DNA of 64,000 nucleotides from Agromyces atrinae (lineage in GTDB: Bacteria > Actinomycetota > Actinomycetes > Actinomycetales > Microbacteriaceae), in assembly GCF_013407835.1 (NCBI RefSeq), contig NZ_JACCBI010000001.1, positions 3,348,001 to 3,412,000 of the forward strand. The letters are read 5' to 3'. Shown one piece after another: positions 25,095-33,357 of the stretch (the stretch's first letter is position 1; every line of letters begins with the position of its first letter). The translations under genes were made by a program, and so were the position numbers. The notes below the pieces were generated by a model, which saw only the letters and a program-made list of their open reading frames with translations, made no database searches and was not told the DNA's origin.

Positions 25095-25876
25095 ACATCG
25101 ACGGAGTATCAGCGCTCGTCACCGGCGGAGCCTCGGGGCTCGGGCGGGCCACGGCTGAGGCCCTCGTCGCGGGTGGCGCGCACGTCGTCATCCTCGACCT
25201 CGCGCGGTCGGACGGCGCTGCGGTCGCGGAATCGATCGGGGCGCACTTCGTGCCCGCCGACGTGTCGGACGAGGGCGAGGTCGAAGCAGCTGTCGCTGCC
25301 GCCGTCGAGCTCGGGCCGCTCCGCGTCGCCGTGAACTGCGCGGGAATCGCGACGGCGTCGCGCACCGTCGGCCGAAGCGGACCGCACGCCCTCGAACTCT
25401 TCGAGCGCACGATCCGCGTGAACCTCGTCGGAACGTTCAACGTCACGCGCCTCGCCGCGGCGGCGATGGCCGAGAACGAGCCGATCGCGTCATCCGTCCT
25501 GCCCGGCGTGCCCGAGACGCCCGAGCGCGGCGTCATCGTCAACACGGCGTCGGTCGCGGCGTTCGACGGGCAGATCGGTCAGGCCGCGTACTCGGCGTCG
25601 AAGGGCGCCGTCGCCGCGATGACCCTGCCGCTCGCGCGCGACCTGTCGACCCTGCTCGTGCGCGTCATGACGATCGCGCCCGGCATCTTCGAGACGCCCA
25701 TGATGGCGGGCATGCCGGACGAGGTGCAGGCGTCTCTCGCCGCGCAGATCCCGCACCCGTCGCGGCTCGGAACCCCCGCGGAGTACGCCGCGCTCGTGCG
25801 GCACATCATCGCGAACCCCATGCTCAACGGCGAGACGATCCGCCTCGACGGCGCCATCCGCATGCAGCCCAAGTAA
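25091..25876 (+). CDS. Short-chain dehydrogenase, 3-hydroxyacyl-CoA dehydrogenase type
   Basis: 261 residues. Cofactor motif TGGASGLGR (residues 11-19), NCAGI, catalytic Ser in [14 protein letters not shown] and YSASKGA (YxxxK). The layout and the loop around [10 protein letters not shown] resemble the HSD17B10/3-hydroxy-2-methylbutyryl-CoA dehydrogenase group. Coupled to the thiolase upstream, it would supply the 3-ketoacyl-CoA substrate. The upstream extension to 24887 overlaps the thiolase and is rejected. Confidence 0.88.
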   Translation: MNIDGVSALVTGGASGLGRATAEALVAGGAHVVILDLARSDGAAVAESIGAHFVPADVSDEGEVEAAVAAAVELGPLRVAVNCAGIATASRTVGRSGPHALELFERTIRVNLVGTFNVTRLAAAAMAENEPIASSVLPGVPETPERGVIVNTASVAAFDGQIGQAAYSASKGAVAAMTLPLARDLSTLLVRVMTIAPGIFETPMMAGMPDEVQASLAAQIPHPSRLGTPAEYAALVRHIIANPMLNGETIRLDGAIRMQPK

Positions 25877-25914
25877 CCCTTCCCGCTCTCGCCCTTCCCG
25901 CCCCGCCCGCCCTT

Positions 25915-25979
25915 CCGTCTCGGCGTCACGAATGTGCTGCTCAGCGCGCGCGAACAGCACAAACGTGACGCCGAAACGG
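25915..25979. repeat. Long imperfect intergenic palindrome, copy A
   Basis: Left arm CCGTCTCGGCGTCACG then AATGTGCTGCTC, and an inverted right arm with four mismatches over 28 bp. The outer CGTCTCGGCGTCACG half is shared with the copies at 31314 and 49541; the inner half differs. It sits between convergent stops and may act as a terminator. Confidence 0.75.
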
Positions 25980-26027
25980 GGGAATCGAGGGCGTGGCGGG
26001 GAGGCGGGCAACGCGCGGGGCGGCGGG

Positions 26028-27464
26028 TCAGGCGTGGGACTCGAGGAAGGTGTAGACCTCGGCGTCGTCGACGCCCGGGAAGGTTCCCGACGGCAGCGGC
26101 GAGAGCACGTGCGAGTGCAGCCGCGCGCTCGGCCACGCCTGCCCGGCCCACCGGCTCGCGAGCTCCGACGGCGCCCGGCGGCAGCACGACTCATCGGGAC
26201 AGCGCGACTCCGCCCGGAGCGACGTCTCTCGACCGCGGAACCACTTCGCCTGGTTGAACGGCACGCCGACGGTGATCGAGAACTCCGCGGCATCCGTTCG
26301 GCCGGTCTGCGTCGCGCACCAGTAGGTGCCCGCGGGGGTGTCGGTGTACTGGTAGTTCTCGGTCGTGCGGTTGGTCTCGTCGAAGGCCGTGCGCGCGCTC
26401 CAGTGCTTGCAGACCCACTGCCCCTCGATCGATCCCGTGACGTCGACGGGCAGGGGGATGCCGTCGTTCTCGTACCCCTTCTGCAGGGCGCCGTCGCCGG
26501 CGACGCGCAGGAAGTGCAGCGTCATGTCGAGGTGCGACGTGCCGAGGTTCGTGAAGCGCAGCGCCGCAGCCTCGTGCGTCACGCCGAACGCGTCGCGGAA
26601 GTCCTCGATCGCGAGGCGCTTCTCGCGTTTCGCTTCGCTGAGGAAGGCGACGGATGCCTCGCGCGGCATGAGGCAGCACGCGGCGTAGTAGTTGATCTCG
26701 AGACGCTGCCAGAGGAACTCGGCGTAACTCGACGGTCGTTCGTGCCCGAGCAGCCGGTGCGCCATCGCCTGCAGTGCCATCGATCGCAGGCCGTGCCCAC
26801 CGGGGATCGATGCCGGTGGCAGATAGATGCGACCGTTCGCGAGGTCGGTGATCGAGCGCGTCGAGTCGGGGAGGTCATTGACGTAGATGAGCTGGAAGCC
26901 CAGCTGCTCGGCCATGACGCTCACCTCGCGGTGCGTGAGTGCGCCCGAGCGGTGACCCGAGGCGCGCACGCGCTCTTCGGCGAGGGCCTCGATGTCGGGA
27001 AGGTAATTGTTCTCGCGGCGCATCCTCTCGCGCAGCTCGGTGTTCGCGCGACGGGCTTCCTCGGGTGTCGCGATCGCCTCGCTCGCGCGGCGCTGCAGTT
27101 CACGGTGAAGGCCTACGACCGCTTCGAGCGCCTCGTCGCTCATGCCGCGCGTCGGTTTCACCGTCGGCAGGCCGAGCGCGCCGTAGAGCGGGCCGGCCTG
27201 GGCGCGCTGCAGTTCGATCTCGAGCGCCGCGCGCCGGTTCGGGGGTTCGGCCGAGAGCAGGTCGGCGAGCTCGACTCCGAGTGCGGAAGCCGTCGCGCCG
27301 AGCACCGAGAGCTTCGGCTCGCGCTTGCCGTTCTCGATGAGGGAGAGCTGGCTGCCGGCGAGTCCGACCGCCTCTCCCAATTGGTCGAGGGTGAGTCCGC
27401 GCTCGCCGCGGAAGTGACGGATTCTCTGGCCGAGGGTCGCGAGATCGGCGCTGCCTGCCTGCAT
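26028..27464 (-). CDS. ramB: XRE-family regulator of the RamB / short-chain fatty-acyl type
   Basis: 478 residues. An N-terminal Cro/C1 helix-turn-helix (about residues 10-65: LGQRIRHFRGERGLTLDQLG, GSQLSLIENGKREP) is followed by a peptidase-like (ImmA/IrrE) region with QAMAHRLLGHE. The C-terminal part is Cys-containing (CKHW, YWCATQ, ESRCPDESCCRRAP), as in RamB and PrpR-type regulators of acetate and propionate metabolism. It is divergent from pckG, and acs lies elsewhere in the window, which fits a RamB role, but the ortholog assignment is inferred. Confidence 0.8.
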   Translation of the reverse strand: MQAGSADLATLGQRIRHFRGERGLTLDQLGEAVGLAGSQLSLIENGKREPKLSVLGATASALGVELADLLSAEPPNRRAALEIELQRAQAGPLYGALGLPTVKPTRGMSDEALEAVVGLHRELQRRASEAIATPEEARRANTELRERMRRENNYLPDIEALAEERVRASGHRSGALTHREVSVMAEQLGFQLIYVNDLPDSTRSITDLANGRIYLPPASIPGGHGLRSMALQAMAHRLLGHERPSSYAEFLWQRLEINYYAACCLMPREASVAFLSEAKREKRLAIEDFRDAFGVTHEAAALRFTNLGTSHLDMTLHFLRVAGDGALQKGYENDGIPLPVDVTGSIEGQWVCKHWSARTAFDETNRTTENYQYTDTPAGTYWCATQTGRTDAAEFSITVGVPFNQAKWFRGRETSLRAESRCPDESCCRRAPSELASRWAGQAWPSARLHSHVLSPLPSGTFPGVDDAEVYTFLESHA

Positions 27465-27470
27465 GGCTTA

Positions 27471-27476
27471 AAGATA
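27471..27476 (-). promoter_or_regulatory. ramB: Leaderless -10 box of ramB
   Basis: On the minus strand TATCTT ends six bases before ATG 27464. Confidence 0.45.
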
Positions 27477-27576
27477 TCGAAAGAAGCGTCATTCTTAACA
27501 CCCAAATCGCGACGTATGTCGACGGAAACGGGCGCATTCTGAGATCAAGCCATCAACTTATTCGAAAGGCAGCGCG

Positions 27577-29427
27577 ATGACCCTCTCCGAGTTCTCCGTC
27601 GGCACCGGCTCCGCCCCCCGCACCGCGCACCCCGGCACGATCGACGTCGATCTGCGCGCCTGGGTCGACCGCATCGCAGCTCTCACCCGGCCCGACGAGG
27701 TCGTCTGGTGCGACGGCTCGCTCGCCGAGGCCGATCACCTCACGAAGCTCCTCGTCGCCGAGGGCAAGCTCACCCGGCTAAACCCCGAGTGGCGCCCCAA
27801 CAGCTTCCTCGCGCGCACCGACCCGCGCGACGTCGCCCGCGTCGAGGACCGCACCTTCATCTGCTCGACGTACGAAGAGGATGCCGGACCGACGAACAAC
27901 TGGCGCGACCCGAAGTTCATGCGTGAGGAGCTCGACGCGGTCTTCGACGGTTCGATGCGCGGCCGCACGATGTACGTCGTGCCGTTCTCGATGGGCCCGC
28001 TCGGCGGCCCCATCTCGCAGCTGGGTGTCGAGATCACCGACTCGCCCTACGTCGTCCTCAGCATGGGGATCATGACCCGCATGGGCGAGCGCGTCTACCG
28101 CCTCATCGAAGAGGGCGAGCCGTGGGTGCGCACGGTGCACTCGGTCGGCTACCCGCTGGCGGATGCCGCGGGCCACCGCCGCGCCGAGTCCGACTGGCCG
28201 TGCAACGACACGAAGTACATCTCGCACTTCCCCGACTCGCGCGAGATCTGGTCGTACGGCTCGGGCTACGGAGGCAACGCCCTGCTCGCGAAGAAGTGCT
28301 TCGCGCTCCGCATCGCGAGCGTCATGGCGCGCGACGAGGGCTGGCTCGCCGAGCACATGCTGCTCATCAAGATCACCTCGCCCGAGGGCCGCGCCTACCA
28401 CGTCGCCGCGGCGTTCCCCTCGGCGTGCGGCAAGACGAACCTCGCGATGCTCCGCCCGTCGATCCCCGGCTGGACCGTCGAGACGATCGGCGACGACATC
28501 GCCTGGATGCGCCCGGGCGATGACGGCCGACTGTGGGCGATCAACCCCGAGGCCGGGTTCTTCGGCGTCGCGCCGGGAACGGGGGAGTCGACGAACCCGA
28601 CGGCCGTGCAGACGCTGTGGGGCAACACGATCTTCACGAACGTCGCCCTGCGCGATGACGGAGACGTGTGGTGGGAGGGGCTCACCGACACCCCGCCCGC
28701 GCACCTCATCGACTGGGAGGGAAACGACTGGACGCCGGCATCCGGTCGCCCCGCCGCGCACCCCAACTCGCGCTTCACCGTCGCCGCGGCGCAGTGCCCG
28801 CAGATCGCCGACGACTGGGAGGACGTCGGCGGCGTGCCGATCGACGCCATCCTCTTCGGCGGTCGCCGCGCGACGAACGTGCCTCTCGTCGCCCAGGCGC
28901 GCAGCTGGAAGCACGGTGTCTTCATGGGTGCGACGATCTCGTCGGAGAAGACGGCTGCGGCCGAGGGGACCGTCGGAGAGCTCCGCCGCGACCCGTTCGC
29001 GATGCTGCCGTTCTGCGGCTACAACATGGCCGACTACTGGGGCCACTGGCTGAAGATCGGCCGCACGCTCGGCGACAAGGCTCCGGCGATCTTCCAGGTG
29101 AACTGGTTCCGCAAGGGTGCCGACGGTTCGTTCCTCTGGCCCGGGTTCGGCGAGAACGCCCGCGTGCTCGAGTGGATCGTCGGGCGTCTCGAGGGCGACG
29201 CGCGTGCGTCATCCACCCCCATCGGGCTCGTGCCGGCCGAGGGCGCGCTGAACGTCGACGGTCTCGACATCGACGACGCAGCGCTCGCGCAGCTGTTCGC
29301 GGTCGACACCACGTCGTGGCTCGCCGAGTGCGCGCTGACCGAGGAGTACTTCGCGCAGTTCGACGGGCGGGTGCCCGCGGCGCTGCAGGCCGAGCTCGCG
29401 AGCCTGCGCTACCACCTGACCGACTGA
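27577..29427 (+). CDS. pckG: Phosphoenolpyruvate carboxykinase (GTP)
   Basis: 616 residues, normal length. It converts oxaloacetate and GTP to PEP, the entry step of gluconeogenesis. The kinase P-loop and reactive cysteine are in [13 protein letters not shown], metal/OAA-binding regions in [10 protein letters not shown] and [12 protein letters not shown], and NWFRKG near the C-terminus. SD GAAAGG precedes ATG 27577. The divergent RamB-like gene suggests control by carbon source. Confidence 0.97.
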   Translation: MTLSEFSVGTGSAPRTAHPGTIDVDLRAWVDRIAALTRPDEVVWCDGSLAEADHLTKLLVAEGKLTRLNPEWRPNSFLARTDPRDVARVEDRTFICSTYEEDAGPTNNWRDPKFMREELDAVFDGSMRGRTMYVVPFSMGPLGGPISQLGVEITDSPYVVLSMGIMTRMGERVYRLIEEGEPWVRTVHSVGYPLADAAGHRRAESDWPCNDTKYISHFPDSREIWSYGSGYGGNALLAKKCFALRIASVMARDEGWLAEHMLLIKITSPEGRAYHVAAAFPSACGKTNLAMLRPSIPGWTVETIGDDIAWMRPGDDGRLWAINPEAGFFGVAPGTGESTNPTAVQTLWGNTIFTNVALRDDGDVWWEGLTDTPPAHLIDWEGNDWTPASGRPAAHPNSRFTVAAAQCPQIADDWEDVGGVPIDAILFGGRRATNVPLVAQARSWKHGVFMGATISSEKTAAAEGTVGELRRDPFAMLPFCGYNMADYWGHWLKIGRTLGDKAPAIFQVNWFRKGADGSFLWPGFGENARVLEWIVGRLEGDARASSTPIGLVPAEGALNVDGLDIDDAALAQLFAVDTTSWLAECALTEEYFAQFDGRVPAALQAELASLRYHLTD

Positions 29428-29435
29428 GGCGGCAT

Positions 29436-29473
29436 GAGGGCCTTCCGCGCTACGGTGAGCGCGGGAGGCCCTC
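29436..29473 (+). promoter_or_regulatory. Hairpin sequestering the Shine-Dalgarno of the DUF1622 gene
   Basis: GAGGGCCTTCCGCGC (29436-29450) pairs with GCGCGGGAGGCCCTC (29459-29473), 15 bp with one T-G pair, loop TACGGTGA. The second arm contains the GGGAGG ribosome site and ends exactly at the ATG. It can also act as the pckG terminator. Confidence 0.6.
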
Positions 29474-29848
29474 ATGGAATTCGGTCACATCATCGGAACC
29501 CTCGGCGACGTCGTCGACCTCATCGGCGTCGTCGCGATCGTCGTCGGCGTCAGCTTCGCCCTGATCGATGCGGGCGTCCGGCTCATCAAGCGGAACGGCG
29601 CCGTCTACGAACGCTTCCGGCGGGTGCTCGGGCGGGCGATCCTCATCGGCCTCGAACTGCTCGTCGCCGCCGACATCGTGCGCACCGTCGCCGTGACCCC
29701 GACGCTCGAGTCGGTCGCCGTGCTCGGGATCATCGTGCTCATCCGCACGTTCCTCAGCTGGTCGTTGCAGCTCGAGGTCAGCGGTCGGTGGCCGTGGCAG
29801 CGTGCCCGCCGCGAACCGACCCCCACCCCCGACCCTGCCGGTTTGTGA
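29474..29848 (+). CDS. DUF1622 membrane protein
   Basis: 124 residues with three hydrophobic segments (LIGVVAIVVGVSFALIDAGV, AILIGLELLVAADIVRTV, SVAVLGIIVLIRTFLSWSL). The arrangement with GLELLVAADI and IRTFLSWSL matches DUF1622. Function unknown. It lies 46 bases after pckG with a hairpin covering its ribosome site. Confidence 0.85.
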   Translation: MEFGHIIGTLGDVVDLIGVVAIVVGVSFALIDAGVRLIKRNGAVYERFRRVLGRAILIGLELLVAADIVRTVAVTPTLESVAVLGIIVLIRTFLSWSLQLEVSGRWPWQRARREPTPTPDPAGL

Positions 29849-29896
29849 CTCGTTGACGTCGGTATCGCGCGCCCATAACGACACGAACCGGTCACA
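29842..29896. repeat. Imperfect intergenic dyad
   Basis: GTTTGTGAC and its inverse GTCACAAAC bracket about 40 bases with partial internal pairing (TCGTTGACGTC against ACGACACGA). It differs in sequence from the three CGTCTCGGCGTCACG palindromes. Possible terminator of the DUF1622 gene. Confidence 0.5.
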
Positions 29897-29979
29897 AACG
29901 GGGACGTGCGAGGGGGGATGACGTCGATCTCAGCCGCGCGGGGGATTTTCTGAGTCGCCGCGTCTGCGAGGGTGGAGGT

Positions 29980-31305
29980 ATGACCCGCCTCTCTCGATCC
30001 GTGTCAGCCGCGCTCGCCGTCGTTCTCATCGCCGTCACCGCGGCATGCTCGTCGCCCGCCGAACTCGAGGCGGTGGAGATCCCGTCGACACCGGTGGGTG
30101 AGCAGGCAACCTGGGTCGTCGAGAGTCTCAGCTCGGAGCACGCGATCGAGACGGTCGACGTCGACGGGCGGTTCACCGAGGAGATGATCGCCGAGGTTCC
30201 GCTCGATCAGCTCGCCCTCGTGCTCGATCGCTTCCGCGAGACGCGCCCGTGGGTGGCGACGGCGTACGACGGCGACGAGACCCAGGCGGTCGTCCGACTC
30301 GAGTCGGCGAAGTCCACCCCGCTGCAGATGACCATCGCCGTCGACGACGCGGGAACCATCGCGGGCCTCTTCTTCGGCGCGCCCTCGCCCGAGCACACCC
30401 CCGCCGCATCGTTCGACGAGCTCACCTCGGCGCTCGGCGCCGTCGAGTACGACGCGCAGCTCTACGTCTCTGAGGGCGGCGAGACCGTCTACGAGTTCGG
30501 GAACGGCAGCCCGGGCCCGATCGCCTCGGCGTTCAAGCTCTACGTCCTCGGCGCCGTCGTCGACGCCGTCGCCGCGGGCGAGCTTGCGTGGGATGACGAG
30601 CTCGTCATCGACGACGCCGTGAAGAGCCTCCCCTCGGGCGAGCTGCAGGACCGCCCGAGCGGATCGACCGTCGACGTCATCGAAGCAGCCTCGAAGATGA
30701 TCGCGATCAGCGACAACACGGCGACCGACCTCCTCATCCGGGCCGTGGGCCGCGACGCCGTCGAAGCCCAGCTCGAGATCATGGGCCACTCCGACCCGTC
30801 GCTCAACACGCCGTTCGCGACGACGCGCGAGTTCTTCTGGATCGGCTGGGGGGACGAGGCGCTGAAGGAGCGGTGGGCCGACGGCGACGAGGCCGAACGC
30901 CGCGCGGTGCTCGCCGACGTGCCCGCGGGCGTGCCGCCGATCGATGGAATCACCGAGGACGTCGTCTGGACCGACGATGTCGACTGGTTCGCCACCGCGA
31001 CCGACCTCGTGCGTGCCCACGAGGCCCTGCAGCAGAAGGCGTCGACGGCCGCGGGTCAGCCCGTGCGCGGCATCCTCTCGGCGAACCCCGGTATCGACTT
31101 CGGCGACGAGTGGACCTACGTCGGCTTCAAGGGCGGAAGCTCGACGGGTGTCATGAGCGGCGCCTGGTACCTCGAGCGCGAGGGCGGCGAACCCGTCGTG
31201 GCCGTCATGCTCGCGTCATCCGACGACCCGACGGCCGTCGTCGACCCCGCCGCGGTCTTCGCCCACGTGCAGGACGCGGTAGCCCTCACCCTCGCGGCCG
31301 ACTGA
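29980..31305 (+). CDS. Serine hydrolase, class A beta-lactamase fold lipoprotein (LpqF-like)
   Basis: 441 residues. The lipobox is VTAACSS. An N-terminal domain of about 130 residues (Cpe/LpqF-like) precedes the beta-lactamase fold with SAFK (Ser183-Lys186) and SDN (in IAISDNTATDLL). The third motif reads KGGSS rather than KTG. This suggests a wall-associated hydrolase or esterase, not necessarily a beta-lactamase. A Glu166-type Omega loop was not identified. GGAGG precedes the ATG. Confidence 0.82.
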   Translation: MTRLSRSVSAALAVVLIAVTAACSSPAELEAVEIPSTPVGEQATWVVESLSSEHAIETVDVDGRFTEEMIAEVPLDQLALVLDRFRETRPWVATAYDGDETQAVVRLESAKSTPLQMTIAVDDAGTIAGLFFGAPSPEHTPAASFDELTSALGAVEYDAQLYVSEGGETVYEFGNGSPGPIASAFKLYVLGAVVDAVAAGELAWDDELVIDDAVKSLPSGELQDRPSGSTVDVIEAASKMIAISDNTATDLLIRAVGRDAVEAQLEIMGHSDPSLNTPFATTREFFWIGWGDEALKERWADGDEAERRAVLADVPAGVPPIDGITEDVVWTDDVDWFATATDLVRAHEALQQKASTAAGQPVRGILSANPGIDFGDEWTYVGFKGGSSTGVMSGAWYLEREGGEPVVAVMLASSDDPTAVVDPAAVFAHVQDAVALTLAAD

Positions 31306-31313
31306 CCCCACCC

Positions 31314-31378
31314 CGGTCTGGGCGTCACGACACGCTGGTTATCGAGGCGATAACCGGCGTGTCGTGACGCCGAGACGG
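31314..31378. repeat. Long intergenic palindrome, copy B
   Basis: Arms TCTGGGCGTCACGACACG then CTGGTTATCG, and the inverse with two mismatches over 28 bp, loop of three bases. Sits between convergent stops (31305 and 31414). Nearly identical arms occur at 49541. Confidence 0.85.
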
Positions 31379-31413
31379 AAGGACGAAGAAGCGGGGGATG
31401 ACGCGGGCGGGCG

Positions 31414-33279
31414 TCAGACGAGCAGCTGGTGCTTCGCGAGCTCGCGGTAGAGCGGCACGGTCGACACGAGTTCGGAGTGCGTGCCCGTGCCGACGACGCG
31501 GCCGTCATCAACGACGACGATGCGATCCGAGTCGACGACCGTCGAGAGCCGGTGCGCGATGACGATGAGGGTGCGATCCTCGGCGACGGCGTCGATGGCC
31601 TCGCGCATCATCTGCTCGTTGACGCCGTCGAGGCTCGACGTCGACTCGTCGAGCAGCAGGATCGGCGGGGCCGCGAGCAGGGCGCGTGCGATCGCAAGTC
31701 GCTGACGCTCACCGCCCGAGAGCATGACGCCGTCTTCGCCGACCGCGGCGCCGAGGCCGGCGGGATCGCGATCGAGCACGCTGCCGAGGTTCACCGAACG
31801 CAGGACCGCGATGCACTCGTCGTCGGTCGCTTCGGGCGTACCGAGCGTGAGGTTGTCGCGGAGCGTGCCCGCGAGCACCGGTGCGTCCTGCTCGACGTAG
31901 CCGATCTGACGGCGCAGGTCGGCGCGCTCGAGCGATCGCACGTCGAGGCCGCCCATGCGGACGACGCCCGACTGCGGGTCGTAGAACCGTTCGATGAGGG
32001 CGAGGATCGTCGACTTGCCCGCACCCGACGGCCCGACGAGCGCGATGCGGGTGCCGCGCTCGGCCGCGAACGAGACTCCGTGCAGCACGGGGCGGCTCTC
32101 GATGACGAGGGGAGCCTCGCCCGCGTCATCCGCCGGGGTCCCCTCCGGCTCGACGGCGACCTTCGCGTACGTGAAGTGCACGTCGTCGAACTCGATCGCG
32201 GGCGCGTCGGGCAGGATCGCGGCGTTCGCCGGTCCGACCGACACGGCGAGCGGGGCGATTTCGCGGTCGTCCTGGTCTTCGGTCGGCAGGTCGAGGATCT
32301 CCTGGATGCGGCCGAGCGCACCGAGCGCCTGGTTGACCGCGGCGATCGCTCCGAATGCCTGGCCGAGCGGCATGATCATCATGAAGAGGAACAGGATGAA
32401 CGCGACGAGGTTTGCGATCGTGATGTCGCCGTTCGCGACGCGGAAGCCTCCGACGCCGAGCACGACGAGGAACGAGACCTGCATCGCGATTCCCGCGATC
32501 GGCACGATGAGCGCCGAGATGCGAGCGACCTCGATGCCCTTCTGCCACGCGCCCGTCGCCTCCGACTCGACGGCGACGGCTTCGCGTTCGGTCGCATTCG
32601 CGGCGCGAATGGTGCGCACGGCGCTGATCGAGCGCTCGACGGCTGCGGCGAGGTCGCCGACCTTCGCCTGCGCGGCGTGCGACGCGTCGCGCACCTTGCG
32701 GGAGAGGAGAGTCACGGTCGTCACGGCGATCGCGACGACGAGCACCGTGAGTCCGAGCAGCACGGGGTCGATGACGAGCATCGCGATGAGCGCGCCGAGG
32801 AACGTCAGCGAACCACCGATCGCCTCGACGAGACCCTGCGTGAGCACGGCGCGCAGGAGGGTCGTGTCGCTGCCGACGCGCGAGACGAGGTCGCCCGTGC
32901 GGCGCGCGTCGAACTCGCTGATCGGCAGGCGCAGGATGCGGTTGATGAGTCGCTTCCGGCTCGAGAGCACGACACCCTCACCCGTGCGCTGCAGCAGGTA
33001 GTGCTGATAGCCGCTGAGGAGCCCGGCGATCACGACGAGCGCGATGAGCACCCAGACGAGTCCGCCGAGCGATCCGCCCTCGCCGACCTGCGTGATGACC
33101 TGGCTGACGAGCAGCGGCTGCGCGAGGCTCGCGGCGGCGAGCAGCACGCTCAAGACGATCACGAAACCGAGCACCTTGTTGTGCTCGAACAGATAGGGGA
33201 GGAGCTGGCCGAAGCTCGCGCGGGGGCCGGACGTGTTCGCGCGGCCTCGGCCGCGACGGGGGGTGCTGGTGGTGCTCAT
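31414..33279 (-). CDS. ABC exporter, fused permease and ATPase
   Basis: 621 residues. Six membrane helices in the first ~340 residues, then a nucleotide-binding domain with Walker A GPSGAGKST, signature LSGGERQRLAIARA, Walker B ILLLDESTSSLD and H-loop VIAHRLSTV. It is a homodimeric or heterodimeric multidrug/lipid-type half-transporter; no partner half is adjacent. Separated from the MFS gene upstream by a terminator-like hairpin. Confidence 0.93.
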   Translation of the reverse strand: MSTTSTPRRGRGRANTSGPRASFGQLLPYLFEHNKVLGFVIVLSVLLAAASLAQPLLVSQVITQVGEGGSLGGLVWVLIALVVIAGLLSGYQHYLLQRTGEGVVLSSRKRLINRILRLPISEFDARRTGDLVSRVGSDTTLLRAVLTQGLVEAIGGSLTFLGALIAMLVIDPVLLGLTVLVVAIAVTTVTLLSRKVRDASHAAQAKVGDLAAAVERSISAVRTIRAANATEREAVAVESEATGAWQKGIEVARISALIVPIAGIAMQVSFLVVLGVGGFRVANGDITIANLVAFILFLFMMIMPLGQAFGAIAAVNQALGALGRIQEILDLPTEDQDDREIAPLAVSVGPANAAILPDAPAIEFDDVHFTYAKVAVEPEGTPADDAGEAPLVIESRPVLHGVSFAAERGTRIALVGPSGAGKSTILALIERFYDPQSGVVRMGGLDVRSLERADLRRQIGYVEQDAPVLAGTLRDNLTLGTPEATDDECIAVLRSVNLGSVLDRDPAGLGAAVGEDGVMLSGGERQRLAIARALLAAPPILLLDESTSSLDGVNEQMMREAIDAVAEDRTLIVIAHRLSTVVDSDRIVVVDDGRVVGTGTHSELVSTVPLYRELAKHQLLV

Positions 33280-33298
33280 GACTGCCTTCTCGAAACGA

Positions 33299-33352
33299 CG
33301 GATGCCGCAGGCGAGCCTACGCTCTCGCGATGGGAGTCGCCTGCGGCATCCG
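33299..33352 (-). terminator. Terminator between MFS and ABC genes
   Basis: CGGATGCCGCAGGCGA (33299-33314) and its inverse TCGCCTGCGGCATCCG (33337-33352) form a 16-bp stem with a 22-base loop, just after the MFS stop. Confidence 0.65.
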
Positions 33353-33357
33353 GAGTC

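Noticed and set aside
25877..26027. Insertion-sequence end or attachment site at the palindrome
   Set aside because: No transposase, target duplication or tRNA nearby; palindrome copies recur elsewhere without such features.
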